From Paraglaciecola sp. T6c (GTDB lineage: Bacteria; Pseudomonadota; Gammaproteobacteria; Enterobacterales; Alteromonadaceae): a stretch of 64,000 nt of DNA. A program made the position numbers and the translations under genes. Below the pieces are notes generated by a model. It worked only from the letters and a program-made list of their open reading frames with translations, was not told the origin of the DNA and searched no databases. The stretch covers positions 2,852,001 through 2,916,000 of the forward strand of contig NC_008228.1 of NCBI RefSeq assembly GCF_000014225.1, written 5' to 3'. Below, one piece after another: positions 1 to 8,296 of the stretch (within the stretch, counting starts at the first letter, position 1; every line of letters begins with the position of its first letter).

Positions 1-603
1 TATAACATTCCTGGTGTATTTCCCATTCGTATCGAGCAAGAGGTGAGTGAGCTTTCCTTGACATTTAGCGAGCCGAATTTATATCGCTCCACAGACTACG
101 AAGTGGGCGGTTCATTAGCGGTTTCAGTTGATTTTGATATGGGTACAGGCAACGCTGTCAGTGATGAGCTAGGCGGTATACGTTTCTTCTTACGCCATCT
201 GAGAGAAGACTACTCTATGGTTAAAGACATCATACTCGAAGATGCCAATGCAATTGGTCAGCAATCGGGCTCAGCCAGCGTCACGTTTTCCCTCGCCAAT
301 ATAGCGGCGAGTGATGCACTACCCGCCAATGATTTTTACTTTCTTTATGTACTCGTCAAGTCCACTGACGGCGCCACCCAAGACCTCGCTGTGCAACGTA
401 TCAACATCGTCAGCCCTGCGTTGGTCGGCGATTACGACCTAGATGGCGACGTGGATATCAACGACATACAAAGCTTAATCGTTGCTATTCATATGCGGCA
501 ATCTATCGACCTGTCTTTTGATATGAATAGCGATGGTACGGTTAACTTACTCGACACACGACTACTCATGAACGCATGCACCCGAACCCGCTGTGCACCC
601 TAG
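1..603 (+). CDS. Secreted dockerin-domain protein, 3' part
   Basis: The reading frame is open from base 1, so the gene starts upstream of the window; a GTG at 43 is probably internal. The last 60 residues form a type I dockerin-like module with two calcium-loop repeats (DYDLDGDVDIND and DMNSDGTVNLLD). A short tail with a Cys pair (CTRTRC) follows. The preceding 120 residues look like a beta-sandwich domain of unknown role. Dockerins bind cohesin domains and tether secreted proteins to a scaffold or surface. The next gene, 31 bp downstream, encodes a cohesin-like protein, so the two products may bind each other. The catalytic or N-terminal part is outside the window, so the overall function is unknown. 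Confidence 0.75.
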   Translation, partial: YNIPGVFPIRIEQEVSELSLTFSEPNLYRSTDYEVGGSLAVSVDFDMGTGNAVSDELGGIRFFLRHLREDYSMVKDIILEDANAIGQQSGSASVTFSLANIAASDALPANDFYFLYVLVKSTDGATQDLAVQRINIVSPALVGDYDLDGDVDINDIQSLIVAIHMRQSIDLSFDMNSDGTVNLLDTRLLMNACTRTRCAP

Positions 604-634
604 TCAAACAAAATAAGAATAAGGAATATATCTC

Positions 635-1162
635 ATGAAAAAATTACTGTTAATTTTAGCACTGTGTTTTAGCCTACCCAGCCAAGCGAACTTGCTTACC
701 CTAGATGTCAGTTCGCCTGAATTAAACATAGGCGAGGCGCTTTCGGTCACCGTATCCGCTACAAATTTTGATCCATTCAGTACTCTGGGCTTTGAAATAG
801 AATTTGACACTGATCTTTTTGCTTTCGCGCCTAATTCGGTGGGCGGTGACTTAGCAAATACTGGAGCATTTATTTTTGAGGTCAGCGCACAAACGTATGG
901 TGTTGCGATGTCTTTTATCGACTTTGAGGATTTTACGCAGCCAAACTTTAGTGCATTCACGTTTAATTTGACCGCTATTGCCTCTGGTTCCACTGACTTT
1001 ACCTTAGCCAATATCCAATCCTTTATGCCCATTGACAGTGCGGCTCTAAACGCGTCAGCGCAAGTTAACTCAGTACCCGCAGCAGGCACGTTCAGCATTT
1101 TTCTTTTTACTGCATTTTGCCTCGCGCTGCGTCACCGCACTCGGGCCCGGTTAACTAGCTAA
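635..1162 (+). CDS. Cohesin-like protein with PEP-CTERM-like anchor
   Basis: This 175-residue protein begins with a signal peptide (MKKLLLILALCFSLPSQA). Residues 20-130 resemble a cohesin fold: a short strand, then GEALSVTVSATNF, then GFEIEFDTDLF and a FTFNLTAIASG strand. The tail is VPAAG, a hydrophobic segment, then basic RHRTRAR. This matches the layout of PEP-CTERM sorting signals (VP motif, membrane span, Arg cluster), though the motif is VPAA rather than VPEP. A ribosome binding site (AAGGAA) precedes the ATG. The gene lies 31 bp after a dockerin-containing gene and is probably in the same operon, suggesting a surface-held receptor for that dockerin. The cohesin and anchor calls come from pattern recognition, not a profile search. 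Confidence 0.65.
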   Translation: MKKLLLILALCFSLPSQANLLTLDVSSPELNIGEALSVTVSATNFDPFSTLGFEIEFDTDLFAFAPNSVGGDLANTGAFIFEVSAQTYGVAMSFIDFEDFTQPNFSAFTFNLTAIASGSTDFTLANIQSFMPIDSAALNASAQVNSVPAAGTFSIFLFTAFCLALRHRTRARLTS

Positions 1163-1202
1163 AAGGGACTAAAAAAAGAGCCATAAAACACTACCACCTC
1201 GT

Positions 1203-1235
1203 ATCAGGCGAACATCCGCACGTGTTCGCCCTGAT
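1203..1235. repeat. Inverted repeat (12-bp arms, one bulge)
   Basis: ATCAGGCGAACA pairs with TGTTCGCCCTGAT across an 8-base loop, with one bulged base. It lies about 40 bp after the cohesin-like gene. No T-run follows on either strand, so it is not a classical terminator. It may stabilise the 3' end of the mRNA. Confidence 0.5.
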
Positions 1236-1439
1236 GCGCACATTCTCCCTGTCGGTAACGAGCAAATGGCAGCATTATCGCACCACATTTAACTGCAGAT
1301 ATGACAGCAATTCCTACGTTATTTTATATCTTAACCAAGGTAGTATGATAATATCGCTCGCGTTTATACGCCCTTCCCCCTTTTCACAACTTGACTAAGA
1401 AATCGACATCGAAATCCCGTCACGTTAACTGAGTATCAC

Positions 1440-1937
1440 ATGCCCGATTACCCACGGTTACCCCATGAGCTGGAACGCTTAAGTGCGTTAAAAAACTTGA
1501 ATATCATTGACACAGAGCAAGACCAATTACTTGATGCGATTACCCTTGAGGCAAGAAATCATTTTAATAGCAAATCTTGTTTAATCAGCTTAATTACTGA
1601 AGACCGTCAGTGGTTTAAATCAAAACAAGGCTTGGACGTAACAGAGACACCACGAAAAATTTCATTTTGTACATACGCCATTGCCGAGGAAGAATACTTG
1701 ATCATTCCAGACTCCCTTGCTGATGAGCGTTTTAAAAATAATCCTTTGGTAACAGGCGCCCCATTCATTCGCGCATACGCTGGTAGTATTTTACATACGG
1801 GCGAAGGTTACGAAGTGGGCACATTTTGTCTGTTGTTTGATAAGCCTCGTGTGTTCACTGACGAAGATATCAGCGTTTTACAACGCTTCGGCTCCGCGGC
1901 AGAAAAAGTACTAATTGAAGGTTATAGCGTTCGATAG
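1440..1937 (+). CDS. Stand-alone GAF domain protein
   Basis: This 165-residue protein is almost entirely one GAF domain. It has the usual start (LPHELERLSALKNLNIIDT), the QWFKSKQGLDV strand, SFCTYAI, and the DERFKNNPLV segment seen in GAF modules that normally sit ahead of GGDEF or kinase domains. No output domain is present, so it probably acts as a small sensor or binding protein. The ligand is not predictable. The preceding 277 bp contain only the hairpin listed above and AT-rich sequence. Confidence is high for the domain and low for any role. Confidence 0.8.
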   Translation: MPDYPRLPHELERLSALKNLNIIDTEQDQLLDAITLEARNHFNSKSCLISLITEDRQWFKSKQGLDVTETPRKISFCTYAIAEEEYLIIPDSLADERFKNNPLVTGAPFIRAYAGSILHTGEGYEVGTFCLLFDKPRVFTDEDISVLQRFGSAAEKVLIEGYSVR

Positions 1938-2043
1938 TGTTCTTTAAGCGCGAGCTCTGACTACCTATTTTATGTAATCACAGGTTGTCTGTTTAGTACT
2001 TTAAATGATCCCTGCTATTGCTTTTTTTCAACGCCATTAAGTA

Positions 2044-3309
2044 CTAGCACTTAATTTTTGGTATATCTCGCCACTGCGTCGTGTACTGCGGGGACAAAAA
2101 CGCCCGCTTCATAGAAAAACGTTGCTCAAAGCCTTTGGCCGCCATTTGCACGGTTGAACGTCCGTAGCGCGAGTTAATATTGTCCATACATGCCATCAAC
2201 CTTGAGTTGTCATTCGACGGGTTAAATAAATCATACTGATATAAATCCTGCTCATGTAAGTCCATCAACCCGACACCACATTTGTAATAATGTACACCCG
2301 GTTGAAAAAGCTGAGACATTGCACTGTCAATCACATGAAGTATATTACGCGTGTCATTTGTGGGCACAGTGAAGCGATGAAAGAAAGAGCGCCGCACATA
2401 CCCGCCATTATCATGGGGAGAATTAGTGGCAAAAAGCGTCATACTACTGGTCACGCTTTTTTGTTTACGCAGTTTCACACTTACAGTTTCAGCATGACCA
2501 GCAAGCGCCGCTCGCAATTCATCATAATCAGTCACGCGACTGCCAAAACTGCGCGTACTGTATATTTCTTTTTTGGCCCCTCTTACGGTTTCCCAGCAGT
2601 GACGAATCTCGCCATTTAGCTCTCGCACCGTGTTTTCCACGATAATCGAAAACGCCTTTCTGATGTGCGACGGGTCACGGTTTGCAAGCTCCCACGCTGT
2701 GTGGATCCCCAGCGCATTCAATTTAACACCTAAACGTTTTCCTATGCCCCACACGTCAGTCACAGCCAGTTGCTTCAGCACATGCTTACGCGCATCTTCG
2801 TTATCCAGCACTGCCACGCCGATAAAACCACTCACATTTTTAGCCGCGTGATTGGCCACTTTAGCCAATGTAGGCGTCGGCCCTATGCCAACACAGATAG
2901 GCAACCTCACTTCCCGCCACACGGTTTTTCGAATACTGTTAGCAAGGTTATTCCAACCATCTTGGGGCGCAGTTGCGTCTTTACCATAATATAAAAAACA
3001 TTCATCGATAGAGTACACATTGATGTCAGGGGCAAAGCGCGCGCACGTATCCATCATGCGTTGACTCAGGTCGGCATAAAGCTCGTAATTACTTGAGCGA
3101 ATAACGACACCTGCCGCTTCTAGCTCTTTTTTGACCTGAAAATAAGGTACGAACTTCTTCCCGACACCCATTCGTTTGGCAATGCCACACGCTGCACAAA
3201 TACAGCCATCGTTGTTGGTCAACACCACCACTGGCTTATTGCGAATACTTGGATCAAACACTTTTTCGCAACTCGCGTACATGCTGTTGGCATCACATAG
3301 AGCGAACAT
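2044..3309 (-). CDS. umuC: DNA polymerase V catalytic subunit UmuC
   Basis: This Y-family translesion polymerase has 421 residues, against about 422 in E. coli. The catalytic acidic residues are visible: D6 in the first strand (MFALCDANSMY) and D102/E103 in SIDECFLYY. A beta-clamp binding motif QYDLF lies at residues 358-362. With two cleaved UmuD subunits it forms Pol V, which copies damaged templates at the cost of mutations. Its ATG overlaps the umuD stop by one base (TAATG), so the two genes are translationally coupled and share the LexA-controlled promoter upstream of umuD. Confidence 0.95.
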   Translation of the reverse strand: MFALCDANSMYASCEKVFDPSIRNKPVVVLTNNDGCICAACGIAKRMGVGKKFVPYFQVKKELEAAGVVIRSSNYELYADLSQRMMDTCARFAPDINVYSIDECFLYYGKDATAPQDGWNNLANSIRKTVWREVRLPICVGIGPTPTLAKVANHAAKNVSGFIGVAVLDNEDARKHVLKQLAVTDVWGIGKRLGVKLNALGIHTAWELANRDPSHIRKAFSIIVENTVRELNGEIRHCWETVRGAKKEIYSTRSFGSRVTDYDELRAALAGHAETVSVKLRKQKSVTSSMTLFATNSPHDNGGYVRRSFFHRFTVPTNDTRNILHVIDSAMSQLFQPGVHYYKCGVGLMDLHEQDLYQYDLFNPSNDNSRLMACMDNINSRYGRSTVQMAAKGFEQRFSMKRAFLSPQYTTQWRDIPKIKC

Positions 3310-3713
3310 TACATTGGCTTTTTAAAAGGTCGATGCAGGCGGATCGAGCGCGTCACCACACCCTCTATTTGGAAATCATCGCCTTCTTGTAAAAAATAGG
3401 GGGGAAATCGATTACTGGATGACAGTAGACAACGCTGCACTTTATCAATCTTTTTACACACAAATACACCATTGAGGTTGGCGACCACCACGTCTCGATC
3501 TTTAATATCTTGGGCACGGTCGACAATCAGTAAGTCGCCGGAAAAAATACCGTCTCCGGTCATCGACTCCCCCTGTGCGATACCGATATAGGTCGCAGAT
3601 GGATGGTCAATCAAGAGTTGGTCTAAATCTAGGCTTAGCTGGGTATATTCTGTTGCAGGGGATTCGAACCCAACAATACCGGCAGAGGCTTTAATAGGAA
3701 TAAATTTCAACAT
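3309..3713 (-). CDS. umuD: UmuD, self-cleaving Pol V subunit
   Basis: This is a 134-residue S24 peptidase-family protein. The catalytic Ser50 (GESMTGDG) and Lys87 (VFVCKK) have the same 37-residue spacing as Ser60/Lys97 of E. coli UmuD. The cleavage site aligns at V14-G15 (IVGFESPATEY), where E. coli has Cys24-Gly25, so the arm that is removed is about 10 residues shorter. RecA filaments would trigger self-cleavage to UmuD', the mutagenically active form. Two in-frame stops lie just upstream, so the ATG at 3713 is the first possible ATG start. A LexA box begins only four bases from it and no Shine-Dalgarno sequence is visible. Confidence 0.93.
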   Translation of the reverse strand: MLKFIPIKASAGIVGFESPATEYTQLSLDLDQLLIDHPSATYIGIAQGESMTGDGIFSGDLLIVDRAQDIKDRDVVVANLNGVFVCKKIDKVQRCLLSSSNRFPPYFLQEGDDFQIEGVVTRSIRLHRPFKKPM

Positions 3714-3716
3714 ACA

Positions 3717-3732
3717 CTGTTATTATATACAG
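3717..3732. promoter_or_regulatory. LexA (SOS) box
   Basis: A perfect CTGT-N8-ACAG motif with an AT-rich centre lies between umuD (minus strand) and the SRAP pseudogene (plus strand). On the minus strand the box contains a consensus -10 hexamer, TATAAT (3727-3722). A TTGAAT-like -35 lies 15 bp upstream of that -10. LexA bound here would block umuDC transcription directly and may once have controlled the divergent gene as well. Confidence 0.9.
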
Positions 3733-3788
3733 TATATGTCGAATTCAAATAACTTTAATTAATTTTTAGGGTGCAATTAGGATGCAAC

Positions 3789-4383
3789 ATGTGTGGAAGG
3801 CTTAATGTGATAGACAATGAGTTCGTTCAAGGCTTATGCGTCACCCTAGGTATCGATTTAACGATGACGCCGTTAGCGCCCAATCGGTTTATTCGCGCTG
3901 CAAGCGACGCGTAAATCATCCGCGAGCTTGAGGGTCAGCGTTTGTTTCAAAAAGCAACGTGGTGGCTGTTACTTGAACCGAGAGACACCGGCTTCAAACC
4001 CTCCAAATTTACCAGTTTTAATCCCCGCTACGATAAGCTAAATATACCCCGAACAGCTGGGTACCAACCTTTTAGGACGGCCCGTTGCATCATCGTTGCC
4101 AAAGGGTTTGGAGAAACTGAATTCGAACAGCGAGGTAATAAAAACATACCTAAGCACTACATGACGTTATTGCGCACAAAGGCGCTATCGCGTTTGGGGG
4201 CTTATACAAAAATATATCAACAAACAAAGCGCTGAGGTCAGCCTTGGCTGTTCAATTGTCACCTTGGCCTCACACCCTAAACTGGCGAATATTCACAGCA
4301 CGTCAAGTCCCTTGATGCTGCTGCAAGAGGATACCTTGGATGCTTGGTTAAATACCCATTATCAGCAGATAGACAGCAAGTAG
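3789..4383 (+). pseudogene. Decayed SRAP (YedK/HMCES-like) gene
   Basis: An ATG at 3789 opens MCGRLNVIDNEFV, the typical start of SRAP proteins, whose Cys2 crosslinks to abasic sites in single-stranded DNA. The frame meets TAA at 3912, then continues as WWLLLEPRD, FTSFNPR (the conserved Asn), RCIIVAKGFGETE (the Glu position) and HYMT. It shifts frame near 4190-4230 to finish with SIVTLASHPKLANIH (the conserved His) and DAWLNTHY before TAG at 4381. All four active-site positions are therefore still recognisable, but at least one nonsense codon and one frameshift separate them. Its position divergent from umuDC across a LexA box fits the known association of SRAP proteins with the SOS response. 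Confidence 0.8.
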
Positions 4384-4589
4384 ACAATTTCAACCACCTG
4401 ATGCACCCTAGAACAAGGCAAGACTTGATCGCAACTGAAATCAATACGCCGAGCTTATACCAACCTATTGGGCCGCCTAGCGTGATCCAGCGTGACATAA
4501 TGTAATTTGTAACCCCTGTCATCTGGCGTTGAATGTTAGCGGGACTCGGTTCTATCGGCCAACGTTAAAGAGTGGAGAAACCCTACATT

Positions 4590-4994
4590 ATGACCATCGT
4601 CATTTCTGATAAGTATCCTAAAATCGCCAGAGCGCAGTTTAGCGCTATTCGAAATGAAATACGGCATATTGCTAAGGTGCATCGCTTAGGTAAAGTGGAG
4701 GAGTCGCTAAAATGGGGCGAGCCAAGTTTTTCAGTAAAAGGTGGCAGCCCTATCCGCATCGATTGGAAAGACAAAACACCAGAGCTCTTCAACGTTTATT
4801 TTCACTGCCAGACTCGGCTAATAGACACATTCAAAGAGGTGTATCCAAACAGTTTTACTTATCAGGGCAATCGCGCACTTAGTCTTCCTTTAACCAAAAG
4901 CATTTATGACACGCCATTAAACCAGTGCTTGTTAATCGCGATGACCTATCACAAGGTAAAACACTTACCACTACTGGGCGCGCAACCTACTTAA
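4590..4994 (+). CDS. DUF1801 (YdhG-like) domain protein
   Basis: The protein has 134 residues from the ATG at 4590, which has a GGAG ribosome site about 10 bases upstream; a GTG at 4572 in the same frame would lie inside that site. The segment ESLKWGEPSFSVKGGSPIRI is characteristic of the DUF1801 family. These small soluble proteins have a fold shared with frataxin-like YdhG proteins, and their biochemical role is unsettled. It follows the SRAP pseudogene with 206 bp of featureless sequence between. Nothing in the sequence indicates a substrate. Confidence 0.75.
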   Translation: MTIVISDKYPKIARAQFSAIRNEIRHIAKVHRLGKVEESLKWGEPSFSVKGGSPIRIDWKDKTPELFNVYFHCQTRLIDTFKEVYPNSFTYQGNRALSLPLTKSIYDTPLNQCLLIAMTYHKVKHLPLLGAQPT

Positions 4995-5083
4995 GCAGCG
5001 GGCGTTCTGCTATTCCTTAAATTCAACGCGTCATACTTACCCGTTACCAAGAAAGCTCACGGACCAGCGCACGCAGGCAAGCG

Positions 5084-7393
5084 TTATACTGTGTGTTTTT
5101 TCTCGTTCACCATGATCAGTAGCTCAGCAGCAGCTTGAGCATCACATAAGGCTCGGTGATGATTATCAAGAGACAATCCGTATTCTTTGCTTAATTTACC
5201 CAACGAATAAGATGGTGAGCCAGGATAATACTTACGCATTTCGCGCACTGTGCATAGCTTAGGCATAGAGAACGCTCTTTCTAATCGCCCGTATTCCAAC
5301 TTAAAAAAGCCATAGTCGAAATTCACGTTGTGAGCCACGAAAATACAGTCTTGCATAAACGCCTCTAAATCATCTATGACTTCGCAAAAAAGTGGCGCGT
5401 CTTCGACCATATCATTACTGATCCCCGTCAAACGGGTAATAAAATGCGGCACCCGTCTTTCAGGGTTGATAAGGCTACTCCAGCTGTCGACCACCTTGGA
5501 GTCAATCACTTTAACCGCGCCGATTTCAGTAATGCGATGCCCCGGCTTGCATCCTCCTGTCGTTTCAACGTCAACCACGACATAGGGTTGTTGGGGGTTA
5601 TAACGCCACTCTACTTGACACACCCCGACGTTAAACCCGGCATTTTGCAATGCGTCGATACTCACCAGCTGATTGGCGCGAAGTTGATCCCCCGGCGCTT
5701 TCACCTCTTCAAAGCGCAGTTGCTGATTTTCAATCACCATTAAATCTGGGTAACCATCTTTTAACCCTTGGTAGTTTTTCGCCATTGCTCTTAAGTGGTC
5801 CGCTACCCATTGCCCGTTTACATGTCGTAAGAATACGCCAATGATCTCAAGCATCTTGGGGTGCCAACGAAATATACCGTTAGGCTGGCCATAGTATCGA
5901 CTTGCAACTTGCGTCAGGTATGCCATGGCATGGCTGGATACGCTGTTTATCTGGTGTTTGTTTTGAGGCTGGGGCTGGGGTTGAGATTGACATTGAGTGA
6001 ACAGCGCTAAGCGCGCTTCCACCTGAGCACCTAACTCATCGTACAGACAGTTTTCTTTTATCAGGCGTGGTCTGCGGTCAAACTCTGAGCCCGTTGCGCG
6101 CTCGGCCTCATTAAACAATTCATGCCAAAACGTTAAACCAAATAGTGCCCTGAATAAGCGATTTTCGGTTCTATAAGCGAAAATATTTGCCGGCAATTGT
6201 GCTGGGGTTTGATCAAGAGATTCAGCCTGAAGCTCGCTTTGCTGTTTACCCCCATGCGCAGCATTATCCACGCATAGATTTTGCCCCTCGTAGTAGCGTT
6301 TTACGCCTAATTCCACGCGATCTTTGTACACTTCATCAATGTAAAGTTTGTGACTGTGCTCACGTAAACGCTGGGTACGCACGCTTAACTTTGCTTGATT
6401 GAACTTACGTTGGTAAAAGTCAAACGCGAACAAACTTAGTTCGTCGTCTTTCGGTACATCAAGTATCGCTTCAAGGGCCAACTTGGCGCGCTCTTTATCA
6501 AATTTATAGGTTTCTCTGATCAAGCGCTCTTGTGCTTTTTGGTGTGAAGATAAACGCCAAAATGCCAGCGCTTGTGTTTTAGCGTTCTCACAATCAATGG
6601 CTAATAAGGCGCAGCCCAGCTCGTACCAAAAGTGTGCAGCATATTCATTGGCTGTAATCCCCACGGGCGTTTGTTGCAATTCTTGCTGTTGCGCAAATTC
6701 AGTCAGTCCTTCGGGGCACAGAGATCCCAAACGCTGTTTTTGCTGAGCAAAATAGAAGGCACTTTGGGCTTCTTCAATACCGTCAAAGCGCGGGCCTTGC
6801 TGCTTAGATTTATTGCGCGTTTTAAGGACGCCCAAGTCCCGCATGGAGAACTTGTCTAGCGCGCTATTAAGATTGCCAAAAAATAAAAACAGTAAGTATT
6901 GCCACTCATCAACGAATGTTTTTACTTTGAAATCGTCGCATAAGGTATGTTGGGTGATTGCCTCAGCGCTAAGCGTACGGGCTAGCGTTAATAAAACGGC
7001 TTTGGCAGCACTTTTTTTAAACGTTACCTGTTGCGAGCTTAATAATTCGATCAATTGCGCCTTGTTCAGCGTATCGAGAAAGGGACTGACATCGCTGGTA
7101 ACAACCGAACGTAACACGCCACAGTCAGTGAGTATCGCTAGCTCCCGTTGGCAGTCTTCAATTTCCCCGTAGGTTAAGGTACTGCAGGCGATGAACAGGC
7201 CTTTTCGATTTACCACACGCACAAACATGCATTGGGTGTTGTGCGCTAATTGCTCAAAGCGCTGAATAAAATCGTGATGTGCTGGCAATAATAATGCCGC
7301 GCAATGGGTCTGCGTATAAGCGAGGAACTCGTTAAAATGATCAAGGTAGTATTTCTCAGGCAATATTAGACCTGATTTCACGGGGCTTTGCAT
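5084..7393 (-). CDS. FAN1-like VRR-NUC nuclease fused to DnaQ-type exonuclease
   Basis: This 769-residue protein has two nuclease modules. Residues 1-540 are a helical region resembling the SAP/TPR-like part of bacterial FAN1. A VRR-NUC domain follows at about 544-600, with D550 (GYPDL) and E563-x-K565 (FEEVKAPGD) as the metal-binding set. Residues 603-769 form a DEDDh exonuclease with D608, E610, D693, H746 and D751 all present. FAN1 proteins cut 5' flaps and interstrand crosslink intermediates; DnaQ-family domains degrade DNA 3' to 5'. A low-complexity Gln/Pro stretch (QSQPQPQPQ) lies in the helical part. The frame is open throughout, so the fusion is real in this sequence. A CIA30 gene lies 32-46 bp upstream on the same strand. 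Confidence 0.85.
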   Translation of the reverse strand: MQSPVKSGLILPEKYYLDHFNEFLAYTQTHCAALLLPAHHDFIQRFEQLAHNTQCMFVRVVNRKGLFIACSTLTYGEIEDCQRELAILTDCGVLRSVVTSDVSPFLDTLNKAQLIELLSSQQVTFKKSAAKAVLLTLARTLSAEAITQHTLCDDFKVKTFVDEWQYLLFLFFGNLNSALDKFSMRDLGVLKTRNKSKQQGPRFDGIEEAQSAFYFAQQKQRLGSLCPEGLTEFAQQQELQQTPVGITANEYAAHFWYELGCALLAIDCENAKTQALAFWRLSSHQKAQERLIRETYKFDKERAKLALEAILDVPKDDELSLFAFDFYQRKFNQAKLSVRTQRLREHSHKLYIDEVYKDRVELGVKRYYEGQNLCVDNAAHGGKQQSELQAESLDQTPAQLPANIFAYRTENRLFRALFGLTFWHELFNEAERATGSEFDRRPRLIKENCLYDELGAQVEARLALFTQCQSQPQPQPQNKHQINSVSSHAMAYLTQVASRYYGQPNGIFRWHPKMLEIIGVFLRHVNGQWVADHLRAMAKNYQGLKDGYPDLMVIENQQLRFEEVKAPGDQLRANQLVSIDALQNAGFNVGVCQVEWRYNPQQPYVVVDVETTGGCKPGHRITEIGAVKVIDSKVVDSWSSLINPERRVPHFITRLTGISNDMVEDAPLFCEVIDDLEAFMQDCIFVAHNVNFDYGFFKLEYGRLERAFSMPKLCTVREMRKYYPGSPSYSLGKLSKEYGLSLDNHHRALCDAQAAAELLIMVNEKKHTV

Positions 7394-7439
7394 ATAGGTT
7401 ACGTTCTACTGAGGTATACGGGTTCTGGCACTGGCAGTC

Positions 7440-7925
7440 TTATCGTTCATGTAGAGTGATACTGTCAATCAATAAACAAAAGTCACCCTCTTGGCGATCG
7501 CTAATCAAAAAGCCCAGCTGTTTCACATCTAACCAATTCAGTGGTGGGGCCTCAAGCACTTTTTTGCCGCGCAACGTTGCCTTAAACTCACTCAATTTAA
7601 AGCGGAACGTTTGCCATTCATTCGCTTCAGTGGTGAACCCGACACCATAAGATGGCGCGCCTTTTTCAGTACCTGCTTTCAATCGAAACTGATAGCGCTT
7701 GCCATCACCCATAACTCGAATCGACACCTGAGTTTCGTGAGGCACGTTTGATACAAATACTCGCCGATTTACGGAGGCAAAACCACCATTGTTCTCAAGT
7801 GAAACATGCCCGCTGAACACGGCGAGTTTGTCAACATGGGATAACTGTGACTTTGATACGCCACCCATTACGCCATCGTTTACCGATTGCCAACAGTCAT
7901 TTTCATTAATTTTAAAAAGATTCAT
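7440..7925 (-). CDS. CIA30-family protein
   Basis: The protein has 161 residues from the ATG at 7925; a GTG at 7940 would add five residues and neither start has a clear ribosome site. It shows the CIA30 pattern: WQSVNDGVMGGVS near the start, NNGGFASVNRRV, a VSIRVMGDGKRYQFRLK strand and a final FLISDRQEGDFCLLID strand. The family is a galactose-binding-like beta-sandwich named after a mitochondrial complex I assembly factor. Bacterial members are of unknown function and should not be assumed to act in complex I assembly. It may be co-transcribed with the downstream nuclease gene. Confidence 0.8.
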   Translation of the reverse strand: MNLFKINENDCWQSVNDGVMGGVSKSQLSHVDKLAVFSGHVSLENNGGFASVNRRVFVSNVPHETQVSIRVMGDGKRYQFRLKAGTEKGAPSYGVGFTTEANEWQTFRFKLSEFKATLRGKKVLEAPPLNWLDVKQLGFLISDRQEGDFCLLIDSITLHER

Positions 7926-8296
7926 CGGTGACGCGCTCACTTTCTATTATCTATTGCTTATCGCCTATTTCAACAGGCCAATATTTTCATACAGTGGTTT
8001 ATACAGTATTTTACCCAGCTTTACTGTTTTGACGCAAGTTGTGAATGCATATTTGCTAATCGGAAACTATGCGCAGCTGTGAAAGTTAGCGTTTATACGC
8101 TGAAGCGGCTTATAGGTTCATCATCGTAGTTATAGTGCATTGCTGCTCTTTGCAGGATGGGTCATGTATCCGAGTATTCGCTCGTTCATTGATTCATTCT
8201 TTTTGCCAGTACCAGCGCTGCAGATTGACCACGTGTTGCAACCCCCATACACAGCGAGTATTCTGCGTTTAACAATTCCAAAAAATAAGATTTTTC
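7926..8296. other. Divergent intergenic region, no confident element
   Basis: These 371 bp separate the CIA30 gene (minus) from the DUF2891 gene (plus). The sequence is AT-rich and presumably holds promoters for both. I see no good sigma70 pair, palindrome or reading frame that I would defend. Confidence 0.4.

Noticed and set aside
604-1098. A 164-codon open frame on the minus strand opposite the cohesin-like gene.
   Set aside because: It is antisense to a gene with a signal peptide, ribosome site and recognisable fold, and its own translation matches nothing.
3942-4235. A separate 97-codon gene.
   Set aside because: Its text is the middle part of the SRAP pseudogene, and no start signal is present.
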